Positions 39,173 to 46,705 of a stretch of 64,000 nucleotides of DNA are shown here, in pieces. Each line of letters starts with the position of its first letter. Within the stretch, counting starts at the first letter, position 1. The notes beneath the pieces are model-generated. The model ran no database searches. It worked only from the letters and a program-made list of their open reading frames with translations, and was not told the DNA's origin. Made by a program: the position numbers and the translations under genes. The stretch lies in NCBI RefSeq assembly GCF_020400825.1, contig NZ_JAINVH010000027.1, positions 1 to 64,000 on the forward strand, in the 5' to 3' direction. This DNA is from Streptomyces sp. HPF1205 (GTDB lineage Bacteria; Actinomycetota; Actinomycetes; Streptomycetales; Streptomycetaceae).

Positions 39173-39707
39173 TCTTTTTCCGACCCCTTGTGTCCGTCGC
39201 CTGTCGCGCGCATTCTCCGGACGGTCCCGGCGTTCCACGGGACGGCCCGTGGAGACCGGAGAACGAAATTCCCGCAATCCGTGGGAACACTGGCCGTGCC
39301 CGGCCGCCATCCGCCGGTGGCCCGCGGACGGCTTCACGCTACGCAGCGCCCTCAAGGGCTCCAACCCCTACGCTCCCCTAGCCGGACCACGGTCCGGCGG
39401 GCCCGGTCGAGGCCGTTCACCGGGCCTGCTCCCCTCCCGCGGCCGCCGTGACGGGGCTCCCCTTTCTTTTCCCGGCGCACCCCTGAATTCCGCCCCGGCC
39501 GGTTGCCGCCCATTCCCGGCGGGCGATATTCCTCGGTGCGCGGGACCCCGGCCGGGGCGGCGCCGGACCTTGTCGTGCGCCGTCCCGGCGTCCGGTCGTT
39601 CCACGGCGCCGGGCGGACCCTTTCCCGTCTTCCCTCGCCGCCTTTTCCCGCACACCCGTCGATCCCGCCGGCCCCGCTCCCGCAGCCGGCCGAGTGAGAG
39701 AAGCGTG
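39173..39707. promoter_or_regulatory. 535-bp divergent intergenic region between the first PKS gene and the flavin oxidase
   Basis: No convincing gene. The region must drive the PKS genes leftward and the oxidase rightward. It contains a palindrome at 39234-39253 (8-bp arms around ACGG, 60 bp upstream of the PKS start), a second at 39381-39398 (GCCGGACC-AC-GGTCCGGC), and a candidate rightward promoter TTGCCG (39503-39508), 16-bp spacer, GATATT (39525-39530). The palindromes are plausible operators for the cluster regulators; the binding protein is not known. Confidence 0.5.
39234..39253. repeat. Palindrome TCCACGGG-ACGG-CCCGTGGA upstream of the PKS genes
   Basis: Perfect 8-bp arms. Its first 16 bases recur exactly at 48864-48879, about 80 bp upstream of the AfsA-type gene, though the second arm is not kept there. 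Possible shared regulatory motif. Confidence 0.4.
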
Positions 39708-41255
39708 ATGTACACCATCCAGGACACGAGTGCGCCGCAGGCGCGAGCGGCGGCCGTCCGGGTCACGCCGGACGACCAGCGGTACGAGGACCTGACCCGT
39801 GGCTGCAACCAGCGGTTCGTCAGCCGGCCGGACTACGTCTGTCTGATCCGGTCGACGCAGGAAGCGGTCGACGCGGTGCAGGAGGCCGTCGACAGCGGGC
39901 GGCCGATCTCGGTGCGCAGCGGCGGGCACTGCCAGGAGCCGCTGGTGGACAGTGCCGAGGTGCGGGTGCTGCTGGACATGTCCGAACTGCGGGACGTCCG
40001 GTTCGACACCGAGCGGCGGGCGTTCATGATCGAGCCGGGCATCACGCTGGGCGACATGTACCGCACGCTCTACAAGAACTGGGGTGTGACCCTGCCGGGC
40101 GGGTCGTGCCCGTCGGTGGGCATCGGCGGCCACATCGCCGGCGGCGCGTACGGGCCGCTGTCCCGCCGCCTGGGCTACCTGGTGGACTACCTGTGCGCGG
40201 TGGAGGTGGTGGTCGTCGACGCCGACGGCACCGCCCGGGCCGTCGTCGCGACCGACGCGGCCGACGATCCGAACCGCGAGCTGTGGTGGGCCCACACCGG
40301 GGGCGGCGGCGGCAACTTCGGTGTCGTGACGCGCTACTGGCTGCGCTCGCCGGGCGCCTACGGGGACGACCCCGGCACCCTGCTGCCGCGGCCGCCCAAG
40401 TCGGTGCTGCTGGGCAAGGTGATCTGGCCGTGGGAGGGCATGGACGAGGAGAACTTCGTCCGCCTGGTGAAGAACTTCGTCGCCTGGTACGAGCGCAACT
40501 CCGGTGCGGATTCGGAGTATCTGGACCTGTACAGCGGTCTGCTGCTGCCCCACAAGTCCTCCGGCGGCATCATGCTCAACGTCCAGATGGACGCGGAGGC
40601 GCCGAACGCGACCGAGCTGTTCACGAAGTTCGGGATGGCCGTCCTGGAGGGCCTCACCGTCGCCCCGGTGATCGTGGACAACCTGCACCTGCCCTGGTAC
40701 CGGGCGACCCTGTGGGACGGGCTGTACACCAGCGGCGGCCTGGAGACGCGGCGGTCGAAGGTGAAGGCGGCCGACATGCGGGCGCACTATTCCGACGAGC
40801 AGGTCGCGACGATCTACCGCCACCTGTCGACCGACGAGTACGCGAACCCGTCGGCGGCGCTGATGTTCGTCGGCTTCGGCGGCATGGCCAACGAGCGGCC
40901 GGAGGACGCGACGGCGATCCCGCAGCGCGACTCGATCCTGAAGCTGGTCTACTCGGTGTCCTGGCTGGACCCGGCCGAGGACGACAAGCACCTGTCGTGG
41001 CTGCGCGAGTGGTACCGGGACGTCCACAAGGACACCGGCGGGGTGCCGATCTCCAACGGGATCACCGACGGCACGTACATCAACAACCCCGACACCGACC
41101 TGATGGACCCGCGGTGGAACACCTCCGGCGTCCCCTGGCACAGCTTCTACTACAAGCACAACTACCCGCGTCTGCAGCGGGTGAAGGCGGCGTACGACCC
41201 GCGCGACGTCTTCCGGCACGCCCTGTCGGTACGCCCGCCCGGCGAGGAGGGCTGA
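39708..41255 (+). CDS. Bicovalent FAD-dependent oxidase (berberine bridge enzyme type)
   Basis: 515 residues; the ATG at 39708 follows GAGAGAAG. An FAD_binding_4 fold is visible: RSGGHCQE gives His74 and PGGSCPSVGIGGH gives Cys134, the two residues that tether FAD at C8-alpha and C6. Their spacing of 60 matches that of AknOx and TamL as I remember them. A C-terminal BBE segment (YYKHNYPRLQRVKAAYDP) is present. Such enzymes catalyse late alcohol-to-ketone or dehydrogenation steps on polyketides with O2 as acceptor and H2O2 as by-product. No clear signal peptide is seen, so it may act in the cytoplasm. It lies divergent from the first PKS gene and is followed by a strong terminator hairpin. It probably tailors the cluster product after release; the exact site of oxidation cannot be told from sequence. 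Confidence 0.9.
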   Translation: MYTIQDTSAPQARAAAVRVTPDDQRYEDLTRGCNQRFVSRPDYVCLIRSTQEAVDAVQEAVDSGRPISVRSGGHCQEPLVDSAEVRVLLDMSELRDVRFDTERRAFMIEPGITLGDMYRTLYKNWGVTLPGGSCPSVGIGGHIAGGAYGPLSRRLGYLVDYLCAVEVVVVDADGTARAVVATDAADDPNRELWWAHTGGGGGNFGVVTRYWLRSPGAYGDDPGTLLPRPPKSVLLGKVIWPWEGMDEENFVRLVKNFVAWYERNSGADSEYLDLYSGLLLPHKSSGGIMLNVQMDAEAPNATELFTKFGMAVLEGLTVAPVIVDNLHLPWYRATLWDGLYTSGGLETRRSKVKAADMRAHYSDEQVATIYRHLSTDEYANPSAALMFVGFGGMANERPEDATAIPQRDSILKLVYSVSWLDPAEDDKHLSWLREWYRDVHKDTGGVPISNGITDGTYINNPDTDLMDPRWNTSGVPWHSFYYKHNYPRLQRVKAAYDPRDVFRHALSVRPPGEEG

Positions 41256-41275
41256 CCCGGTCCGCCCGGCAGTAC

Positions 41276-41316
41276 GGCGATGGCGCCGGACCCCTCGCGG
41301 GTCCGGCGCCATCGCC
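41276..41316. terminator. Bidirectional hairpin terminator
   Basis: Perfect 18-bp inverted repeat (41276-41293 with 41299-41316) with a 5-nt loop, lying between the convergent oxidase gene (stop 41255) and the ABC permease gene (stop 41382). Confidence 0.85.
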
Positions 41317-41381
41317 GTGTACGGACCGGGCGGACCGGGCCGGCCGGGTTGAGCCGATCGGGGGTGCGGGCGGGTGGCCGG

Positions 41382-42935
41382 TCAGCTCGCGGGCCGGCGC
41401 ACCAGGGAGAACAGCTCCGGTCCGCGGCCGCGCAGCCGCCGCGTGGCGGCGCGGCCCAGCTGCCGGCACAGCAGCACACCCCAGAGCACACCGACGGGCA
41501 GCGCGGCCCACTTCAGCGCCGTGGCGCCGGCCACCGTCCCGGCCACGAGCAGCGCGACCGGCGGCAGGCAGCACACCAGCGGGACCCCGAGGATCATCAG
41601 GTTGGCCTTGGCCTGGCGCTGCGGGGTGGGGCTGCCGTCCTGGGAGAGCGGGAACATGGTGAGGACCGAGACCAGGACCGTCATGCCGGTGCCGCCGGCG
41701 ACGAGCGCGGTCTCCCCCGACAGCACCCACGGCCACGCCCAGTGCTGGCCGCTGATCGCGGTGAGGAACACCGTGAGCAGCAGCCCCATCGGGCCGGCGA
41801 CGAGGAACCACGCCCACTGGCGGCCGCGCACGTCGTCCCCCTCCACGTTCGGCGTCGTCAGCGTCATCCACAGGGCGGAGCCGTCGTCGCCGTAGAGGTT
41901 GGTGAAGCACGCCGCCGCGATGACGGTGAACAGCGGCCCGGCGAACGGGAGCATGATGGTGGTGCCGTTGAACGACGGGATGACGCAGGCCAGGACGCCG
42001 ACGAGGAAGGCGATCATCAACTGGACGCTGCGCAGCATGGACCGCGAGTACATGCGCAGTTCCTTGCCGACGACGGCGCCCGTCGGCGTGCTGGGCAGGA
42101 TCGCCCGGGCGGGCCGCCGCTCGTGCGCGGGGGCCTTCGGCTTCGACCTGCCCGTGGTCGACATCGTCAGCCGGCGGGTCAGGACCGGCGGCCAGACGAG
42201 TACGAGGGCCGCGATCAGCGCGAGCAGGCCGGCGAGCGGCAGCGCCATCATGCCCCAGCGCCCGTCGGCGGCGTCCTGCACGGCGTCGGCGCCCCAGCCG
42301 GAGGGCAGGCCGCGCACGATGCCGGCCAGCACCGGCGAGTGGCCGCCCGTCAGCTTCTTGGCGATGAACGGCACCACGGCCGAGGCCAGCGACATCAGGG
42401 TGATGACGAGGGCGATGAGCATGGAGCCGAAGTCGCGGCCGCGCCGGGAGGAGATCGTCGGCCCGAGGACACCCACGCCGACCGTGGACGCCACGACCGC
42501 GAGCACCAGGTTCAGCACGACCGCGAGCACCCCGACCAGGGCCGCCGCGGCGCTGAACTGGGCGCCGTAGGCGATCATCCCGGCGAAGGCGATGAGGCTG
42601 AAGACCAGGGAGACGTTGGCGAAGTTCGCGCCCAGGATCGCGCCCGCGAGTTTGCGGGGCGGGACCGGCAGCAGCTTGAAGTAGTCCAGCCGCAGCGTCG
42701 CGTCGTCACCGGTGAGGACCGGGCCGGTGATCCAGCCGAGCAGCCAGCCGAACGACAGCGCCGCCAGCACGTCCGCGCCCGCGCCACGGTGGTCGTAGTG
42801 CGCCAGCCCGGTCACGAAGGTGCTGCCGGCCAGGGCGAGGACCACGACCACCAGCGCCAGCAGCCCCCACAGCTTCTTGCCCTGGGCGTTCTTGCGCTGG
42901 ATCGCGGCCCGCATCGTGATCAGGACGCCAACCAT
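41382..42935 (-). CDS. ABC transporter permease (about 12 hydrophobic segments)
   Basis: 517 residues from the ATG at 42935, which overlaps the end of the ATPase gene by 16 bp, so the two are translationally coupled. Long hydrophobic runs alternate with short loops (for example LWGLLALVVVVLALAG near the N-terminus and LPPVALLVAGTVAGATAL near the C-terminus), giving roughly twelve membrane segments. A Lys/Arg-rich cytoplasmic loop follows the first six. This is the layout of actinobacterial ABC-2-like permeases that pair with a separate ATPase. It is likely an exporter; the cluster product is the natural candidate but the substrate is inferred only from location. Confidence 0.85.
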   Translation of the reverse strand: MVGVLITMRAAIQRKNAQGKKLWGLLALVVVVLALAGSTFVTGLAHYDHRGAGADVLAALSFGWLLGWITGPVLTGDDATLRLDYFKLLPVPPRKLAGAILGANFANVSLVFSLIAFAGMIAYGAQFSAAAALVGVLAVVLNLVLAVVASTVGVGVLGPTISSRRGRDFGSMLIALVITLMSLASAVVPFIAKKLTGGHSPVLAGIVRGLPSGWGADAVQDAADGRWGMMALPLAGLLALIAALVLVWPPVLTRRLTMSTTGRSKPKAPAHERRPARAILPSTPTGAVVGKELRMYSRSMLRSVQLMIAFLVGVLACVIPSFNGTTIMLPFAGPLFTVIAAACFTNLYGDDGSALWMTLTTPNVEGDDVRGRQWAWFLVAGPMGLLLTVFLTAISGQHWAWPWVLSGETALVAGGTGMTVLVSVLTMFPLSQDGSPTPQRQAKANLMILGVPLVCCLPPVALLVAGTVAGATALKWAALPVGVLWGVLLCRQLGRAATRRLRGRGPELFSLVRRPAS

Positions 42936-43756
42936 GACAGCCCTTCCTCGCCGCCGGTGCGGGCGCCGACGATGTGGACGAAGGCGTCCTCCAGGGACTG
43001 GTCGCCGCGCACCTCGTCCAGGGCGCCGAAGGCTTCGACGCGGCCCTTGGCGATGACGGCGACGTGGTCGCAGAGCTGCTCGACCAGTGCCATCACGTGG
43101 CTGGAGAAGACGACCGAGCCGCCGCCGCGGACGAACCGCTGCAGGATGGTGCGGATGGTCGAGGCCGACACCGGGTCGACGGCCTCGAAGGGCTCGTCGA
43201 GCAGCAGCAGCTTCGGGCCGTGCAGCAGCGCCGTCGCCAGGGTGATCTTCTTGCGCATGCCGGTGGAGTAGTCGACGACGACCGTTGTCTCGGCCGCGTC
43301 CAGTTCCAGCACCTTGATCAGCTCGTCGGCGCGCTGGTCGACCACGTCGCGCGGCATGCCGCGCAGCAGGCCGAGGTAGGTGAGGACCTCCCGGCCGGTG
43401 AGCCGGTCGGGCAGCGCCAGTCCGTCGGGCAGCACGCCGATGAGTTCCTTGGCCCTGATCGGGTCCTGCCACACGTCGTGGCCGAAGATCCGCGCGCTGC
43501 CGCCGTCGGGGCGCAGCAGCCCGGTGGCCATCGACAGCGAGGTGGTCTTGCCGGCGCCGTTGGGGCCGACGAGCCCGAAGAACGAGCCGGGCGGCACCAC
43601 GAGGTCGATGTGGTCGACGGCCGTGTTGTCACCGAACTTCTTGTACAGCTTGCTGAATTCCAGCGCGGGAGCCCGCCCGTCGGACGGGGGCGGTGTCACC
43701 CCCGGCTCGGTTTTCTGGTGCGGGGCGGCCTCGGTCGGCCCGGGGGCTCCATTCAT
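42920..43756 (-). CDS. ABC transporter ATP-binding protein
   Basis: 278 residues; the ATG at 43756 has GGAGATCC upstream. Walker A GPNGAGKTT, a degenerate signature YSTGMRKKI, Walker B LLLLDEPFEAVDP and the H-loop SSHVM are all present, so the ATPase should be active. The N-terminal 30 residues are Pro-rich and disordered. It energises the permease encoded immediately downstream. A frame-compatible ATG at 43945 would add 63 residues of uncharacteristic, Arg/Pro-rich sequence and is not preferred, although it sits just after the -10-like element. Confidence 0.9.
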   Translation of the reverse strand: MNGAPGPTEAAPHQKTEPGVTPPPSDGRAPALEFSKLYKKFGDNTAVDHIDLVVPPGSFFGLVGPNGAGKTTSLSMATGLLRPDGGSARIFGHDVWQDPIRAKELIGVLPDGLALPDRLTGREVLTYLGLLRGMPRDVVDQRADELIKVLELDAAETTVVVDYSTGMRKKITLATALLHGPKLLLLDEPFEAVDPVSASTIRTILQRFVRGGGSVVFSSHVMALVEQLCDHVAVIAKGRVEAFGALDEVRGDQSLEDAFVHIVGARTGGEEGLSWLAS

Positions 43757-44180
43757 GGGCGGATCTCCAGATCGCTGTGGGGGGGGCGGATCGCCGGTGC
43801 CGCCGGGGCGGCGGCCGCCGGACGGGCCGGTCGCCCGCGTCCGGCGCAGTGACGGCCGGGTCCGCGGGCGGGTGTGTGGTCCTGCCGGGTCGCTGCGCTT
43901 CCCCTTCCCGGGGATCCAACGCCCCCCGCACACATAGGCACTCATCTCTTCTCATGTATAGCCCGTCGGCGCGTCGGCACTCGCCCCGGAACCGCCGTCG
44001 CGGGCACCCCTATCCGGGATTCAGGGGGTGCATGGGGCGCGCGGTGCGGACCGCGGCGGCCGCCGGGCCCGGTCAAGGGGGCGTTCTGGGGTGTGGCGGG
44101 CCGTTGGTCCGGAGCTACGGTGACCGCCTCCCCAGCAGCTCCGCCACCCTCCCGTACACCCCCGCAGGAAGCAGAGGACC
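43757..44180. promoter_or_regulatory. 424-bp divergent intergenic region (exporter / thioesterase-like operon)
   Basis: No gene is supported. A good leftward -10-like element, TATACA, reads on the minus strand at 43960-43955. From it the exporter mRNA would have a leader of about 190 nt. No clear -35 box. The rightward operon starts at 44181 with AGAGGACC as RBS; I see no confident rightward promoter. Confidence 0.4.
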
Positions 44181-44975
44181 ATGGCCGACCTCCCGTCCTG
44201 GCGCACCACCGCGAGCGGTCCCGGCGCCGACGGCGCGATCGTCGCGGTGGACTTCGCCAACACCGGCCGCCCCGACTCGGGGTTCGGCGCGCTCGTGCCC
44301 CGGCTGGACACCGATCACAGCCTGTGGGAGACGGTCGTCCCCGAGCCGGGCACCGAGGCCGGGATGGGCGGCGGCGACTACCTGGACCGGTGGACCGGCG
44401 AACTGGCCCCCGGCGCGCCCGCAGTGGCCGCCGTCTTCGGCTACTGCGCGTCCAGCACGTTCGCGCTGGCGCTGGCCGACCGGATCGCCGGGTGGCAGCG
44501 CCGGCCGAACGTCGTGCTGTTCGACCCCACGCGGATCACCGGCCCGACGGTGCTGCGCTACGGGTTCACGCCGGTGATCGACTCGCTGCTGCCGGTGCTG
44601 GGCGAGGAGGACGTCGAGCGGGCCCGCGAGTCGGCCGCCGAGGCGGTGCGCACGCACACCGGACTGGCCCCGCTCTGCGCCGAGTTGCTGCGGATCTACG
44701 CCGAGGCCGGCACGGCCGCGTTCCAACGTATCGGCCTGCCGGCGGACCGGGCCGAGGAGTTGGTCGCCTGGTTCCGCGCGTACCTGCGTTACGTGGCCGC
44801 GGCGAGCGCCCTGCCGGTCGGGGCCGACCCGGCCGGGGTCACCGTCATCCGCGCCAACGACCTGCCCGACGGGCCGTTCGCCGCGGAACGCGAGCTGCGC
44901 TTCGACGTCCCGCACACCGGACTGCTCGGCCACCCCGGGGTCGCCGACGCCGTCACCGCGCTGCTGCGCGCCTGA
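44181..44975 (+). CDS. Alpha/beta-hydrolase, thioesterase-like, with a Cys in the nucleophile elbow
   Basis: 264 residues, ATG at 44181. After a strand ending in VAAVFGYCASS the fold continues with a helix (TFALALADRI) and the strand NVVLFD, as in thioesterase domains, but the GxSxG elbow reads G-Y-C-A-S. The nucleophile position is therefore Cys89. A C-terminal FDVPHTGLLGHPGVADAV supplies His245 or His251 as the likely base. Thioesterases with Cys nucleophiles are known, but are less common than Ser forms. It heads a plus-strand set with the methyltransferase (65 bp downstream) and the CCR. Possible roles are editing (type II) hydrolysis of misprimed carriers or acyl transfer. The overall family assignment is by pattern only. 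Confidence 0.6.
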   Translation: MADLPSWRTTASGPGADGAIVAVDFANTGRPDSGFGALVPRLDTDHSLWETVVPEPGTEAGMGGGDYLDRWTGELAPGAPAVAAVFGYCASSTFALALADRIAGWQRRPNVVLFDPTRITGPTVLRYGFTPVIDSLLPVLGEEDVERARESAAEAVRTHTGLAPLCAELLRIYAEAGTAAFQRIGLPADRAEELVAWFRAYLRYVAAASALPVGADPAGVTVIRANDLPDGPFAAERELRFDVPHTGLLGHPGVADAVTALLRA

Positions 44976-45039
44976 CCCCGGACCGCCCCGGACCGCCCGG
45001 CGCCCGCGCCGCCCCGGCCCCGCAGAGCAGGAGACCCTC

Positions 45040-46632
45040 ATGCCGTACCCCGACTCCGCCCGCACCGCCGTCGTCGACGGCACGACCGTCGCGTTCGACG
45101 AGGTCGAGCGCGCCATCCGGGCGCTGCCCCGGGTGGCGGCCGTCCGCGTCTCGTCGCAGGCCGGCCCGGACGGCGCGCCGCGGCTCGTCGCCCATGTGAC
45201 GCCGGCGGCCGGCGGCGAGCGGGCCGCCGAGGTGGAGAGCCGGCGCGTGGACGAGTGGCAGAGCATCTACGAGTGGGTGTACGGGGAGCTGCCGCAGTCC
45301 GGCGGCTTCGGCGACAACTTCGTCGGCTGGCACAGCAGTTACACCAACCTGCCGATCCCGCTCACCGAGATGCGGGAGTGGCGCGACGCGACGGTGGCCC
45401 GGATCCTCGCGCACCGGCCGCGGCGGGTGCTGGAGATCGGGGTGGGCACCGGGCTGCTGATGGCCGCGGTCGCCCCGACGTGCGAGCGCTACCTGGCCAC
45501 CGACTTCTCGCCCACCGCGATCGCCCGGCTGACCGAGCAGATCGCGGCGCTGCCGGAACTGGCCGGACGGGTCCGCCTGCAGGTGCGGGAGGCCGACGAC
45601 TTCAGCGGGCTGGACGGCGAGCCGTTCGACCTCGTCGTGCTCAACTCCGTCGCCCAGTACTTCCCGAACGCCGACTACCTGGCCGACGTCATCCGCGGCG
45701 CGCTGCGCCTGGTGCGCCCGGGCGGCGCCGTGTTCGCGGGCGACATCCGCAACCTCCGGCTGCTGCCGAGCTTCCGCACCGCCGTGCTGGGCCGTTCGCT
45801 GCTGGACCACGAGGGCCCCTGGGCCGCGGCGGAGGCGGTACGGCAGAGCTGCGCCGACGAGCGGGAGCTCCTGATCGACCCGGACTTCTTCGCCGCCGTG
45901 CGGGAACGCACCCCCGAGGCGGGCGTGCTGACCGTTCGGGTCAAGCGGGCCGTCCACCACAACGAACTGAGCCGGCACCGGTACGACGCCGTGCTCTACC
46001 GCTCCTGCGAGGAGTCCGCCGAGGCCGGCGAGGCCGCCAGGCTCGGCACGTCCGGCGAGTCCGGCGAGGTTGTCGGGGCCGCCGTGACGCTGGAGTGGGG
46101 GCGGGACGTCGGCGGCGCCGACGAGATCGGCAAGCGGCTGGCCGAGCAGGCCCCTTGGGCGCTGCGGGTGGAGTCGGTGCCGAACGCGCGCGTGCGGCAC
46201 GAGACCGCGGCGGCGCGGCTGGTGGCAGGGGGCGCGCCGGCCGCCGAGGCGGTCGCGGCGCTGGACGCCGCGGGCGCCGACGGGACCGACCCGGAGGAGT
46301 TCGCCCGCGTCGCCGCCGCGCACGGCTACCGCGCGGCCGTCGCCTGGGGCCGGTCGGGCGAACCCGACCACATCGACGTGGTGTTCACCCGCGCGGCCGG
46401 CGACGAGAGCGACAAGGGCCGCGCGGACCACGAGGACCACGAGGGCGGCGCCGTCCCGGCCGCGGTGGCGTACACGCCGGCCGGCCCGCTGGACCTGCCG
46501 TTCGCCGCGTACGGGAACGACCCGGCGCGCGCGGCGGCGAACGGCTTCGTGGCCGCGCTGCGGTCGGAGCTGACGCCGTCGCTGCCGGGGGCGCTCATGC
46601 CGTCGGCGTTCGTGCTGGAGGAGCGGCCCTGA
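45040..46632 (+). CDS. Stand-alone SAM methyltransferase embedded in an NRPS adenylation C-terminal subdomain relic
   Basis: 530 residues; the ATG at 45040 has AGGAGA upstream. Residues 10-60 resemble the A8 to C-terminal subdomain region of an adenylation domain (FDEVERAIRALPRVAAVRV ... RLVAHV). A methyltransferase follows with the SAM site VLEIGVGTG (130-138), DFSPTAIA and FDLVVLNSVAQYFPNADYL, the pattern of the N-methyltransferase domains inserted between A8 and A9 of NRPSs. The end (LPGALMPSAFVLEE) again looks like the last A-domain strand (LPxYMVPxAFV). The large A-domain core with motifs A1-A7, and any PCP, are absent. It may methylate an amino group on a carrier-bound or free intermediate, perhaps docking to an A domain encoded outside the window. 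Confidence 0.8.
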   Translation: MPYPDSARTAVVDGTTVAFDEVERAIRALPRVAAVRVSSQAGPDGAPRLVAHVTPAAGGERAAEVESRRVDEWQSIYEWVYGELPQSGGFGDNFVGWHSSYTNLPIPLTEMREWRDATVARILAHRPRRVLEIGVGTGLLMAAVAPTCERYLATDFSPTAIARLTEQIAALPELAGRVRLQVREADDFSGLDGEPFDLVVLNSVAQYFPNADYLADVIRGALRLVRPGGAVFAGDIRNLRLLPSFRTAVLGRSLLDHEGPWAAAEAVRQSCADERELLIDPDFFAAVRERTPEAGVLTVRVKRAVHHNELSRHRYDAVLYRSCEESAEAGEAARLGTSGESGEVVGAAVTLEWGRDVGGADEIGKRLAEQAPWALRVESVPNARVRHETAAARLVAGGAPAAEAVAALDAAGADGTDPEEFARVAAAHGYRAAVAWGRSGEPDHIDVVFTRAAGDESDKGRADHEDHEGGAVPAAVAYTPAGPLDLPFAAYGNDPARAAANGFVAALRSELTPSLPGALMPSAFVLEERP

Positions 46633-46705
46633 GACACACGGGCGCCGCGCCAGCGGGACGGCCCGGCCGGGGCCGCTCCCTCCCACCGACCCGAACGAGG
46701 GTGCC

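Noticed and set aside
39173..39364. 64-codon N-terminal extension of the first PKS
   Set aside because: No good RBS and Arg-rich non-PKS sequence; the tandem ATGs at 39172/39169 with GGAAAAAG fit the usual start just before the KS.
39708..41255. Assigning the cluster to a known tirandamycin- or anthracycline-type pathway because of the oxidase
   Set aside because: Bicovalent flavin oxidases occur in many unrelated pathways, and the module order here does not match those products.
44115..45266. Minus-strand frame of 383 codons opposite the thioesterase-like gene
   Set aside because: No family features and no RBS; the plus-strand genes at 44181 and 45040 have clear motifs and RBSs.
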